Positions 15,973-24,923 of a stretch of DNA of 64,000 nt are shown here, piece after piece (position 1 is the stretch's first letter; each line of letters starts with the position of its first letter). Made by a program: the position numbers and the translations under genes. The stretch is from CAYQNU01 sp964419055 (GTDB lineage: Bacteria > Bacteroidota > Bacteroidia > Flavobacteriales_D > Parvicellaceae). The stretch is from contig CAYQNU010000008.1 of NCBI GenBank assembly GCA_964419055.1, positions 62,001-126,000 of the forward strand, in the 5' to 3' direction. The notes beneath the pieces were generated by a model. That model did no database searches, was not told where the DNA came from, and saw nothing but the letters and a program-made list of their open reading frames with translations.

Positions 15973-17076
15973 ATGAAATACATCATTTTATTATCCCTTC
16001 TGATTTTTACATGGGTTGTAAGTGTCGATCATTCTTATGCTCAAACGGACACAACAAAAGTTGAAAACGAAAAATTGTATGTAATCACCAAAAACGATGG
16101 CATTCAATACATTGGTAAAATTATTAGCGATGATGGTAGGGAACTCTTAATTATTACTGAAAAATTGGGTAAAATTTACATCCCGAAATCAGAGGTGAAA
16201 GAAATAAAGTTATTAGAAAACGAAAAGGACATTTCGAATGGAGAGTATTCTGATACAGGACCATTTACTACACGTTATGCTTTCACAACAAATGCATTAC
16301 CTATATCAAAAGGTGAAAATTATGCACTGGTCAACTTATATGGTCCCGAGGTTCATTTTGCTGTTACAAATCATTTAAATGTGGGTGTTATGTCCACTTG
16401 GATTGGTAGTCCGTTGGCATTAGCATTGAAATATACTTTGCCAACTAAAAAAGAAAAATTAAATTTTTCGGTAGGAACCGTATCTGGTTCAAGTGGATAT
16501 TTAAATAATTTTCAGGGATTTGGAGGGTTGCACTTTGCTAATATGACCCTTGGTAATCGAAAATCAAATTTGACCTTTGCAATGGGATATGCTCATTTTC
16601 TTTCAGGCAATCAAACTACACTGCTAGTGCCTGGGCAATACACAACGAATGATCAGTATTATCCTTCATTTAGCACCAACAGTACTTATCAAACAATCAA
16701 AGTACCAACCATTCATGGTCCAATGTTTTCAATTGCAGGAATAACTAAAGTTGGACCTAAAGCTAGTTTTGTTTTTGATTCCATGTTGGGCTATTTTAAC
16801 ATTACAAACTCAAGAGACAACATCCAAACAACAACTCTTCAAGAACCTGATTTTCCTAATGGTATTCCTGGTAAATATCAACACACAGTAACAACTATTA
16901 CCGAAGTAAGGCAAACTGTTGCTTTTTTCATTATGCCCGGAATGCGTTTTCAAAAAGATGAAAAGAGAGCATTTCAGTTCTCTTTAGCTGGTGTATCTGT
17001 ATTTCAAAAAAGTGCTACCGTAAAAGAAAATAGATCATTTCCACTTCCAATGTGTTCATGGTTCTTTAAATTCTAA
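15973..17076 (+). CDS. Hypothetical exported protein, probable beta-barrel
   Basis: 367 residues with a signal peptide ending near SYAQ. Residues about 35-75 form a beta-rich 'VITKNDGIQYIGKIISDDGRELLIITEKLGKIYIPKSEVKEI' segment resembling a small SH3/LSM-like module seen in other Bacteroidota surface proteins. The rest is glycine-rich alternating strands. The C-terminus is WFFKF, an aromatic end typical of outer-membrane barrels. Outer-membrane location is inferred. An upstream TATATTTG box is at 15940-15947. Function unknown. Confidence 0.72.
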   Translation: MKYIILLSLLIFTWVVSVDHSYAQTDTTKVENEKLYVITKNDGIQYIGKIISDDGRELLIITEKLGKIYIPKSEVKEIKLLENEKDISNGEYSDTGPFTTRYAFTTNALPISKGENYALVNLYGPEVHFAVTNHLNVGVMSTWIGSPLALALKYTLPTKKEKLNFSVGTVSGSSGYLNNFQGFGGLHFANMTLGNRKSNLTFAMGYAHFLSGNQTTLLVPGQYTTNDQYYPSFSTNSTYQTIKVPTIHGPMFSIAGITKVGPKASFVFDSMLGYFNITNSRDNIQTTTLQEPDFPNGIPGKYQHTVTTITEVRQTVAFFIMPGMRFQKDEKRAFQFSLAGVSVFQKSATVKENRSFPLPMCSWFFKF

Positions 17077-17173
17077 TAAATTAATGAGTTAACTTTGACA
17101 AACCTTTACCTAAGAAATGATACCCTTTTGTAATTAACTCGTTATAACACTAGTCTATTTTTTAAATTCGTAT

Positions 17174-17181
17174 TACATTTG
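17174..17181 (+). promoter_or_regulatory. -7 element of the gldF operon
   Basis: TACATTTG, a full TAnnTTTG match 35 nt before the gldF ATG. A small perfect hairpin CCTTTTA/TAAAAGG (17182-17188 with 17194-17200) immediately follows in the 5' leader. Confidence 0.55.
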
Positions 17182-17216
17182 CCTTTTAAAAAATAAAAGG
17201 TGCGTTAGCGTATACT

Positions 17217-17945
17217 ATGAAAGCATTATACATTAGAGAGATAAGAGGTTTTTTAAATTCATTAGTGGGATATATTTCTATTGCAGTGTTTTTAATTGCA
17301 ACGGGATTATTTTTATGGTTTTTTCAATCAGCCTACAACGTTTTTGATTTTGGTGAAGCCACTTTAGAAGCGTTTTTTGAAATTGCACCGTTGATATTCC
17401 TATTTTTAATACCCGCCATTACGATGCGAATGTTTTCGGAAGAAAAACGTACGGGTACCATTGAATTATTACTTACAAAACCCATCTCCGATTTTCAAAT
17501 CATTTTTGCCAAATATTTAGCCGGAACTACCCTTGTTTTTGTTGCATTAATACCAACTTTGGTCTATTATTACTCCATCATACAATTAGGTAATCCTGTT
17601 GGTAACATTGACCATGCAGGAACGTGGGGTGCCTATTTGGGTTTATTTTTATTAGGTGCAGTTTTCGTATCCATTGGGATTTTTGCTTCAAGCGTCACCA
17701 CCAATCAAGTAATAGCCTTTCTCTATGCGCTGATTATTTGTTTTATTGTTTTCATTGGATTTCAATTTATTTCTGATAATTTATCAGCACCTTGGGATTT
17801 GATATTCATACAATTAAGTGTACAAGAACATTATTTAAGTTTACAAAAAGGTGTTATCGATTCACGTGACGTGATTTATTATCTCTCCGTGATTTCATTA
17901 TTTATTTTATTAACTAAGGTTTCCCTTCAAAGCAGAAACTGGTAA
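17217..17945 (+). CDS. gldF: Gliding-motility ABC transporter permease GldF
   Basis: 242 residues with six TM segments and the ABC-2-like 'MRMFSEEKRTGTIELLLTKPISDFQIIFAKYLAG' region after TM2. This is the permease of the GldA-GldF-GldG ABC complex linked to gliding in Flavobacteria; homologues also occur in non-gliding Bacteroidota. The ATPase gene gldA is not in this window, as is common. It is followed after 18 nt by gldG and then by a DUF4340 gene, forming one operon. The exact transported substrate has never been clear. Confidence 0.92.
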   Translation: MKALYIREIRGFLNSLVGYISIAVFLIATGLFLWFFQSAYNVFDFGEATLEAFFEIAPLIFLFLIPAITMRMFSEEKRTGTIELLLTKPISDFQIIFAKYLAGTTLVFVALIPTLVYYYSIIQLGNPVGNIDHAGTWGAYLGLFLLGAVFVSIGIFASSVTTNQVIAFLYALIICFIVFIGFQFISDNLSAPWDLIFIQLSVQEHYLSLQKGVIDSRDVIYYLSVISLFILLTKVSLQSRNW

Positions 17946-17963
17946 TACAAAATCCTTGATAAA

Positions 17964-19790
17964 ATGAAAAGAAAATCACCAAAATACAGCAATATCCTAG
18001 AACTGATAATAATCATTGCTATCATCATATTAGTCAATTTTATTGGAAGTTTCAAGTTCTTTAGATGGGATCTTACTGAAGATAAATTGCATACTTTAAA
18101 TGAAAAAACCATCGAATTTTTAGAAAAAGAGGTTGAGGACGTTATCAATATTGAATTGTACTTAACAGGTGATTTACCACCTATTTTAGAAAAACTTAAA
18201 CGAAATATTGAAGAACGATTAACAGAATTTAAAGCGTATGCTGGAAACAAAGTTAAATTCACCTATACCAATATTGATGAAGACCCTGCTTTGCAAGAGG
18301 AACGTATTAAAGAAATGATTGACCAACAAATGTATCCAAGTGCCATTACTATTATGGAACAAGGAAGTAAAATTGATAAAATCATTTGGCCTGTTGCCAT
18401 CATTAGATATGGATCTAAAGTAGAATATATTAATTTTTTGGATGGACAACAAAGGGTATCAGCTTCCTTAGTTGAAAATGCCACAAATAATGTAGAATAT
18501 CGTTTTATGAGTGCTTTTTGGAAATTGGCAGGAAAAGAACGTCAAAACATATCCTTTCTAAAAGGTCATGGTGAATTAACCAGTGTAGAACGTTTTTCAT
18601 TAGCCAAACAGTTATTCGATTTTTACAATATTGATACGGTTTCCATTATTCAATATGACAAGGATAAAGGCATTGCTTATGAAAAGTTAGATGCACTCGA
18701 TGAAAAAGATATGATCATCATTGCCAAACCTCAAACAGGATTTACGGAAAAAGAGCAATTTGTAATTGATCAATACATTATGAAAGGTGGAAAGGTGATT
18801 TGGGCAATTGATATGATTAAAGATTATGAAGATAGTTTATATGTAGCCAACACACCCTTTACCCAAGCTGCTTATAATACAGAACTCACTTCTATCGAAA
18901 AAATGATTTATAAATATGGGGTTGGTATCAAAATGGATATGGTTGCCAATCAAATGTGTGCTCCAAAATACAGAAATGATGTACGTTGGAACAAAACCAT
19001 AGCCAAGGGACAAGGGGTTATTCCGGAATGGTATCTTTATCCTTGGGTAACAAAAGAAGGAAGTGAATTATTAAAAAATGTACCTCGAGTAAAACTTAAA
19101 TTTCCGAGCAGCTTAAAAGAAAATACGGGCGTTACAACGGTAACCAAAGAGGTAATCTTGGAATCGGATGTAAAACATAAAATAATGCCTCCAACCTTGC
19201 GCATTACCTATACAGATGCCGATAAATTATACAATCCAGAGGTAATTACCAATAATGTTTTTACAGGTGAAAAAGTGCCTTTAGCCTATTACTTAGAGGG
19301 TGAATTCCCCTCTTATGTTGCCAGTTCTACTCTAAGCCCTTCGCTTAAATCTTTTCTCGACAAAAGTGGCTATTTCTTCAAAAAGAGTAGCGTACCAAAT
19401 ACTATGGCAGTGATAGGTGATGGAGATATCTTTAGAGATGAAGTATTTTATTTTGATGGACAAAATCATCAACCTTTTGCCCCGCTGATGGTTCCTATTA
19501 GAGAAAGCGATCCACTCATTGCATCTGACATTTCAATTGAGCCCATTTTTAATGGTGAAAAAATGTATGGAAACACCATTTTTATGCACAATTTGGTTGA
19601 TAAAATGTTAGGTAACGAGTATTTGATACCGCTCCGTTCACGTATGAAAACACCCCGTTTCCTAAATTATGATGAAGTAGACCTAAATAGAAAGCATTGG
19701 CAGACTGTTAATCTAATTTTTCCACTTATAATTGTGGTATTATTTGGAGTTATTCAACTCTTTATAAGAAAAAGAAGATATGCCCTTTAG
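17964..19790 (+). CDS. gldG: Gliding-motility-associated ABC transporter substrate-binding protein GldG
   Basis: 608 residues. One TM helix near the N-terminus (LIIIAIIILVNFIGSF), a large periplasmic region ('FFRWDLTEDKLHTLNEKTIEFL' is typical), and a C-terminal TM helix (VNLIFPLIIVVLFGVIQLF) followed by a basic tail (IRKRRYAL). Partner of GldF encoded 18 nt upstream. The GldG/IFT52-like domain covers most of the periplasmic part. Confidence 0.92.
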   Translation: MKRKSPKYSNILELIIIIAIIILVNFIGSFKFFRWDLTEDKLHTLNEKTIEFLEKEVEDVINIELYLTGDLPPILEKLKRNIEERLTEFKAYAGNKVKFTYTNIDEDPALQEERIKEMIDQQMYPSAITIMEQGSKIDKIIWPVAIIRYGSKVEYINFLDGQQRVSASLVENATNNVEYRFMSAFWKLAGKERQNISFLKGHGELTSVERFSLAKQLFDFYNIDTVSIIQYDKDKGIAYEKLDALDEKDMIIIAKPQTGFTEKEQFVIDQYIMKGGKVIWAIDMIKDYEDSLYVANTPFTQAAYNTELTSIEKMIYKYGVGIKMDMVANQMCAPKYRNDVRWNKTIAKGQGVIPEWYLYPWVTKEGSELLKNVPRVKLKFPSSLKENTGVTTVTKEVILESDVKHKIMPPTLRITYTDADKLYNPEVITNNVFTGEKVPLAYYLEGEFPSYVASSTLSPSLKSFLDKSGYFFKKSSVPNTMAVIGDGDIFRDEVFYFDGQNHQPFAPLMVPIRESDPLIASDISIEPIFNGEKMYGNTIFMHNLVDKMLGNEYLIPLRSRMKTPRFLNYDEVDLNRKHWQTVNLIFPLIIVVLFGVIQLFIRKRRYAL

Positions 19791-19838
19791 GGTTTTCTAA
19801 TAATTTCATCTCATTATTTTTCTATAATTCAATTTACT

Positions 19839-20912
19839 ATGAGCAATAAAACAAAACTACTTTTACTAATTGCACTTTTGGGCTTAGGTGGTTGGTATGC
19901 TTATACTTTAACTCAAAATGGTTCGGGTGTAAGTGATGAACCTTATGCCGATTTTGCCATAAAAGATACTGCTAATATTGAAAAGGTAGTGATTTCTGAA
20001 AAAGATGGTGGTTTGATTACCATTGTTAGAGGTGAAGATCATAAATGGTATATAGAAGAATCAGGACTACGAGCTCAACCGTATAATATCAATTTGATAT
20101 TGGAAACGGCCTACCGAATTAAAGTAAAACAAGATGTACCTCCCAAAAATGTTGAGAACATTATTACCCAAATTGCTGTTAGACACAAGAAAGTTCAGTT
20201 TTTTGAAAAAGGCGCCAGTTCTCCTTTTAAAGTATGGTATGTTGGAAACGGCACCAACGACCACATGGGAACCTATATGTTACTTGAAAAAGATGGTTTA
20301 AAATCGTCACTTCCCTATATAATGCACAAACCAGGGGTATACGGAACATTGGACGTGCGCTTTTTTTCAGATCCATTGGAATGGCGCTATTCAGGAGTTT
20401 TTAATTATAACGTTGGTGAAATTAAAAAAATTGAAGTTACTTTTTTTGAAGAGCCTCAGCAATCATATAGCGTTGAAGTAACCGACAAAGGAAAAGTAAT
20501 TTTAAAAGATTATCAAAAAACCACTATACCCTACTTTGATTCTACTCAAGTTAAGCATTACGTGACACATTATCGCGATATATTTTACGAAAGTGTAAAC
20601 AGAGTTTTAAATGCTAAACAAGTAGATTCTGTATTGGCCTCAAAACCTATCTATTTATTTAAAGTAACAGATGTCAAAGGAGTAACCAAAACGGCTAAAC
20701 TTTTCCCAATGGCAGGAGAAGAAATGGCTATCCAAGGTACCCCTTTTGAGGAAAAAGGTTACGATACAGAAAGAGCTTGGTGTAGTATTGATGGATCTAA
20801 AGAATTGGTTAAAGTTCAATTTCACACTTGGGATTTATTATGTAAACCCATTTGGTATTATTTACCCATTCCAAAGGATTCTTTAGCGCCTCCTGCCACT
20901 CCCATAAAATAA
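19839..20912 (+). CDS. DUF4340 domain-containing protein
   Basis: 357 residues with an N-terminal membrane anchor (KLLLLIALLGLGGWYAY) and a periplasmic beta-rich region matching DUF4340 in pattern ('YADFAIKDTANIEKVVISEKDGG... W.IEE.G...', 'VWYVGNGT'). It lies 48 nt after gldG, on the same strand and without a visible terminator between, so probably it is the third gene of the operon. In other phyla DUF4340 proteins also accompany GldF/GldG-like permeases, so a role as an accessory envelope subunit is a fair inference. Confidence 0.82.
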   Translation: MSNKTKLLLLIALLGLGGWYAYTLTQNGSGVSDEPYADFAIKDTANIEKVVISEKDGGLITIVRGEDHKWYIEESGLRAQPYNINLILETAYRIKVKQDVPPKNVENIITQIAVRHKKVQFFEKGASSPFKVWYVGNGTNDHMGTYMLLEKDGLKSSLPYIMHKPGVYGTLDVRFFSDPLEWRYSGVFNYNVGEIKKIEVTFFEEPQQSYSVEVTDKGKVILKDYQKTTIPYFDSTQVKHYVTHYRDIFYESVNRVLNAKQVDSVLASKPIYLFKVTDVKGVTKTAKLFPMAGEEMAIQGTPFEEKGYDTERAWCSIDGSKELVKVQFHTWDLLCKPIWYYLPIPKDSLAPPATPIK

Positions 20913-20957
20913 TTATTGGTAGTTCTTTTTTGAGTTTTACTAATTGATAGAAAATTA

Positions 20958-22622
20958 TTATTTCACCTTCAATTCATAACTGTAATACTGAATATCATTG
21001 GGTGCTAATACAGCCCATTGATCTAAAATGCCTTTACGATTTATGGTTACAAAAAGATCATTTTCTTCATCTGTAAAAAAGTTCACCCACGAAGTCACAT
21101 TATTAGTTACAACTACATCATTCACAGCCATAATCTTATCTCCTTCAACCAATCCAGAAAGGTAGGCCGCTGAGCCTTCTAATACATTGGTTATTTCAAC
21201 TCCTTCTATCGAATTTTGAACTTTGATACCGTATTGATCCAGTCCTTTCATTGTTTTTTTGCCAAAAGTGTACCCGTCAAACTGAAGTGCTTCAATCAAA
21301 AATGGTTCATAATCATTAGTGCAATATACCAATTGTTGGAAAATATCATCAAAAGAAACCCCTGCAACTTTTTCTAAAAGTTGTTGATACTGTTCGGCTG
21401 TATAGCCATCCTTTACGGTGGTTTGTTCATACAATAATCGCATCACCGAATGTAAATTGGATCTATTTTCGGTCGCTTTTCTTACGCGCATATCACAGAT
21501 ATAGGCGATTAAACAACCTTCGGTGTAAATAGATGTTTTTCGCCCTGGAATTCCCTGCTCATATCCATCTAACCAAGTGTCAAAAGATGATGCCGCAACT
21601 GAATAATACTTTCGTCCATCGTTGTGAAAGTGTTTGTGTACATACGCATTCAGTTCTTTGGTGTATTGTTCTCTATCAAAAACACCGCATTCAAAAAGTA
21701 TTCGATCTCCCAAATAGGTAGTGACCCCTTCGGCTACAAACCCTGTTTGAAAATAATTTTCGTTGGAATAATTATAAGGACGCATTTCAGATGGTCGAAT
21801 GGCTTTTACATTCCAAGCGTGATACAATTCGTGCGAACACAAGCCCAATAATTCAGTGTACAAGGTATCAAACAAATCATAACTAGGGCCGAGTAATAAA
21901 ACGGTACTGGTTATGTGTTCCACTCCATGATAGGCTTTGTAAGGGGTAATTTGAAATAAAAAATGATATTCCTCAGAAGGGAATTTTCCAAATGCATTAA
22001 TTTGAAAATCGGTGAATTTCTGAAAATCGGAGATTACTTTTTTCCAATCGGGTTTTACAATTCCTTGAAACCAAATGTGAAAATGAATGCCATTTGATTG
22101 GTAGCTTTGATGTTGCAAATCTGACGAAACAATAAAAGGACTATCCGCCAAATTGTGGAAGGAATCAAAAGTGTATATTCCATTGGCAATTTTGCTATCT
22201 AAACCTGCTATTTGTTTAGCATTTTCCATAACATTAGAAAGATTCAGCGTACACGATTGTTCTTCCTTTCCAACCTCATAAATACAACAATTTACTGGAT
22301 TTATGTACAGTTGATTTTCATCCAAATACGATGAACCCGCATTTAAGGTATTGGCATAATAGCGGTAACGAATGCGAATTTCTTTAATAGAATCCGTTTC
22401 AATAGTCCAACAATCTTTACTTGTTTTGTAAAACGATATGGCGTTGTTTTTTCCATCTACAACGTTAAATTCGCGTACATTTTTTGCAAAATTCCCTAAC
22501 TCATACCTTCCTGGTCGCCAAGCAGGTAATTGCACTTTGGTTACTGCCTGAGTTGGACAAAGTCGCACCTCGATATCTATAAAATGTTTTTCAGGTGTTT
22601 GATAAGTGATTATGTATTCCAT
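20958..22622 (-). CDS. M61 family metallopeptidase with PDZ domain
   Basis: 554 residues. The HExxH zinc motif is HELYH at 264-268 followed by AWNVK, as in the M61 glycyl aminopeptidase family. An N-terminal beta-sandwich (1-170) precedes the catalytic region. Residues about 455-520 form a PDZ domain (GIKVQNSIEGVEITNVLEGSAA...). There is no signal peptide, so cytoplasmic action is likely. It cleaves N-terminal Gly or Ala residues in characterised relatives. Monocistronic. Confidence 0.9.
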   Translation of the reverse strand: MEYIITYQTPEKHFIDIEVRLCPTQAVTKVQLPAWRPGRYELGNFAKNVREFNVVDGKNNAISFYKTSKDCWTIETDSIKEIRIRYRYYANTLNAGSSYLDENQLYINPVNCCIYEVGKEEQSCTLNLSNVMENAKQIAGLDSKIANGIYTFDSFHNLADSPFIVSSDLQHQSYQSNGIHFHIWFQGIVKPDWKKVISDFQKFTDFQINAFGKFPSEEYHFLFQITPYKAYHGVEHITSTVLLLGPSYDLFDTLYTELLGLCSHELYHAWNVKAIRPSEMRPYNYSNENYFQTGFVAEGVTTYLGDRILFECGVFDREQYTKELNAYVHKHFHNDGRKYYSVAASSFDTWLDGYEQGIPGRKTSIYTEGCLIAYICDMRVRKATENRSNLHSVMRLLYEQTTVKDGYTAEQYQQLLEKVAGVSFDDIFQQLVYCTNDYEPFLIEALQFDGYTFGKKTMKGLDQYGIKVQNSIEGVEITNVLEGSAAYLSGLVEGDKIMAVNDVVVTNNVTSWVNFFTDEENDLFVTINRKGILDQWAVLAPNDIQYYSYELKVK

Positions 22623-22732
22623 GTTTTGATTTAAAAAGTTTTTTATGGTACTATTTTAACTAATAACTAAAGATATTAAATTTGAAAGTGAAATAAAGAA
22701 AAACTACTTCATCGTCCTTCTCGATACAAATT

Positions 22733-22785
22733 GTGAATTTTGTAAAATCTTTACTGTCGTAAAGCTAACAAAATATACAATTCAC
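22733..22785. repeat. Nested REP-like palindrome in the M61/LURP spacer
   Basis: Outer arms GTGAATTTTGT (22733-22743) and ACAAAAT...AATTCAC (22768-22785, with a 4-nt bulge) surround an inner perfect hairpin CTTTAC-TGTC-GTAAAG (22749-22764). It may be a member of a dispersed palindromic element; no second copy was seen in this window. The rest of the 218-nt spacer has no recognisable feature. Confidence 0.4.
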
Positions 22786-22840
22786 TCGAAGTGACTACTA
22801 ACCGAACAACTGATTAACTATATAACTAAAAAACAAACTA

Positions 22841-23482
22841 TTACCCCCTTCTTCTTTCTAGCAAGCTCATCATCATCAAACCCAGCATAATACTTACACT
22901 ATCGTGATCGTTGATTTCACCTATTTTTTCTAATTTAAACGTTCTTCCCAAAAATGAAGGCACTTTGCTCAATCGAGCTACAATTTCGCCACTTTTATTT
23001 AGAACAATATAGCGAGGATTAAAGAAATAGCCTGTAAACATTCCCAATAAAGGAATTTCGATTAATAAAGTATCGAACACTTTTGCCCAAGGATTTTCCT
23101 CTTTTACCGAATATTCTTGATTGCCGTTGTGATCAAAAATATCATAACTGGCTTTCCAAAGAGATTTCATACCTCTTCTACCTATTTTCCCTAGCGGTTC
23201 ACCCACATCATTGGTAAATGAATAAACAGCATTAAAATCGATGATTCTATCTGCATTAATTTGATACAATAATTGTGATTTGGTGTCATTATTATAAATC
23301 ATCACCGCTTCTTTAAACTTAAAAAGTTTTTGTCGGATGTAGGCTATAGTTGCACCTGAAGCATCGGTCACATTAAAGTCATTGGCTAGTGTTCCTATTT
23401 TGAAAGTGAAATTTAATGGGAAATTTAATGCTTTCAAATCCGAAGCATGTGTGGTAGCATTGTCAAGTATATCTTCGCTCAT
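22841..23482 (-). CDS. LURP-one-related (Tubby-like) family protein
   Basis: 213 residues. The pattern of twelve short strands around a hydrophobic helix (FDTLLIEIPLLGMFTGYFF) and the motifs 'FKIGTLANDFNVTDASGATIAYIRQKLFKFKEAVMIYN', 'IGRRGMKSLWKASYDIFD' and 'YIVLNKSGEIVARL' fit the LURP-one-related/scramblase-like fold. The function of bacterial members is unknown; a membrane-lipid link is speculation. Alone on its strand. An imperfect minus-strand -7 (TACTTTG) lies upstream. Confidence 0.7.
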   Translation of the reverse strand: MSEDILDNATTHASDLKALNFPLNFTFKIGTLANDFNVTDASGATIAYIRQKLFKFKEAVMIYNNDTKSQLLYQINADRIIDFNAVYSFTNDVGEPLGKIGRRGMKSLWKASYDIFDHNGNQEYSVKEENPWAKVFDTLLIEIPLLGMFTGYFFNPRYIVLNKSGEIVARLSKVPSFLGRTFKLEKIGEINDHDSVSIMLGLMMMSLLERRRG

Positions 23483-23621
23483 AATTGTTGTTGGTATTAT
23501 TCATCAAAGTAAAGAAATATAATTGAATGATAATAACCGGACATACAATTTCAAAAAAATGTAATTTTGTCACACTAAAATATATATTCAAAAGGTCATT
23601 CCTATAATGGGAATTAAAACA

Positions 23622-23656
23622 ATCTAACATCTACAATCGTCAATCTAACATCTAAT
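23622..23656 (+). repeat. Five-unit heptanucleotide array (ATCTAAC family) before the aminotransferase
   Basis: Exactly five 7-nt units, consensus ATCTAAC (ATCTAAC, ATCTACA, ATCGTCA and two further near-copies). The array runs into the start codon of the aminotransferase gene: the last unit supplies the A and T of ATG. A seven-unit array of the same family lies just beyond the gene's 3' end. Confidence 0.75.
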
Positions 23657-24821
23657 GATTCACCCAAATTTAGCCAATACCAACCAACATCCCTATCGCA
23701 TTGATGTATCGCATGCTGAAGGAATTTATGTCTTTGACAAAATGGGAAAAAAGTACGTGGATTTTATTTCTGGTATTTCGGTAAGTAACATTGGTCACCG
23801 CCACCCGCATGTGGTTTCAGCAATAAAAAATCAATTGGATAAGTACATGCACGTAATGGTTTTTGGGGAGTTTTATCAAGATCCACAGGTAGATTTAGCT
23901 AAAAAATTGGCATCACTTTTACCCGCAAATTTAGACTGTACTTATTTTGTAAATTCGGGTACAGAAGCCAACGAAGCTGCGTTGAAATTAGCCAAGAGAT
24001 ATACGGGTAGACGAAAAATTATTTCCTGCCGTGGGGCTTATCATGGCAGCACACATGGTTCTTTGAGCGTTTCGGGAAATGAAACAAAAAAAGAAAAATT
24101 TAGACCGTTGTTACCTGAGGTTTATTTCATTCAATTTAACAATTTAGACGATTTGAAGTGGATTGATGAAACCACAGCTTGTGTGATTATTGAACCCATT
24201 CAAGGGGATGCAGGGGTGCGTATCCCTTCTTTGGACTATATGAAAGCCCTGCGAAAAAAATGTACAGAAACTGGCACGTTGTTAATTTTTGATGAAATTC
24301 AAACAGGATTTGGTCGCACCGGGAAGTTGTTTGCTTTTGAACATTTTGACATAGTGCCCGATATTCTCACCCTAGCTAAAGGATTAGGTGGCGGAATGCC
24401 CATTGGAGCCTTTGTTTCATCACAAGAAATTATGCACATACTTACGCACAATCCGCCTTTGGGTCACATTACCACATTTGGTGGCCATCCTGTGAATTGT
24501 GCTTCTGCTTTGGCCAATATTGAAGTATTGACCGAGGGAAATCTACTTTTGGAAGTAGAGCGCAAAGGAGCGTTAATAGAATCAATGATTGATAAAACCC
24601 ACATTATTGAAATCAGACGCAAAGGTTTGTTTTTTGCCATTGAAATGTCGGATGCCGATAAGGTACAGCGAGTAGTGAATGGATGTAAAGATGCTGGATT
24701 GTTGAGTTTTTGGTTTTTATCTTGTCCCGAAAGTTTTAGAATTGCTCCACCACTCATTTGCACCGATGACCAAATTGTAGAAGCTGTAGGGATAATTAAC
24801 GGTGTTTTAAAAACGATTTAG
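23655..24821 (+). CDS. Class III PLP-dependent aminotransferase
   Basis: 388 residues of the acetylornithine/ornithine aminotransferase superfamily. Seen: 'YVDFISGISVSNIGHRHP', 'FVNSGTEANEAALKLAKRYTG', 'AYHGSTHG', 'VIIEPIQGDAGV', 'LLIFDEIQTGFGRTG' and the PLP-lysine motif LTLAKGLGGGMPIGAF. A closely similar group is widespread in Bacteroidota as a stand-alone gene whose substrate is unassigned, so ArgD activity is possible but not shown; there are no arginine genes around it. Odd feature: heptanucleotide arrays of the same sequence family lie directly before and after the gene. Confidence 0.9.
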   Translation: MIHPNLANTNQHPYRIDVSHAEGIYVFDKMGKKYVDFISGISVSNIGHRHPHVVSAIKNQLDKYMHVMVFGEFYQDPQVDLAKKLASLLPANLDCTYFVNSGTEANEAALKLAKRYTGRRKIISCRGAYHGSTHGSLSVSGNETKKEKFRPLLPEVYFIQFNNLDDLKWIDETTACVIIEPIQGDAGVRIPSLDYMKALRKKCTETGTLLIFDEIQTGFGRTGKLFAFEHFDIVPDILTLAKGLGGGMPIGAFVSSQEIMHILTHNPPLGHITTFGGHPVNCASALANIEVLTEGNLLLEVERKGALIESMIDKTHIIEIRRKGLFFAIEMSDADKVQRVVNGCKDAGLLSFWFLSCPESFRIAPPLICTDDQIVEAVGIINGVLKTI

Positions 24822-24874
24822 TTTTTAGTCTGGAAGAATTTAAAGAAGAAGACAATAGGAGTACTAAGTAAATT

Positions 24875-24923
24875 ATCTTTTGTCTAGCGTCTAGCATCTA
24901 ATATCAAACGTCTAAAATCCATT
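24875..24923 (+). repeat. Heptanucleotide array (RTCTANN family) after the aminotransferase
   Basis: Seven consecutive 7-nt units in phase (ATCTTTT, GTCTAGC, GTCTAGC, and on). The orientation is the same as in the array at 23622-23656. The array ends at the stop codon of the convergent pbpC gene. Confidence 0.7.
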
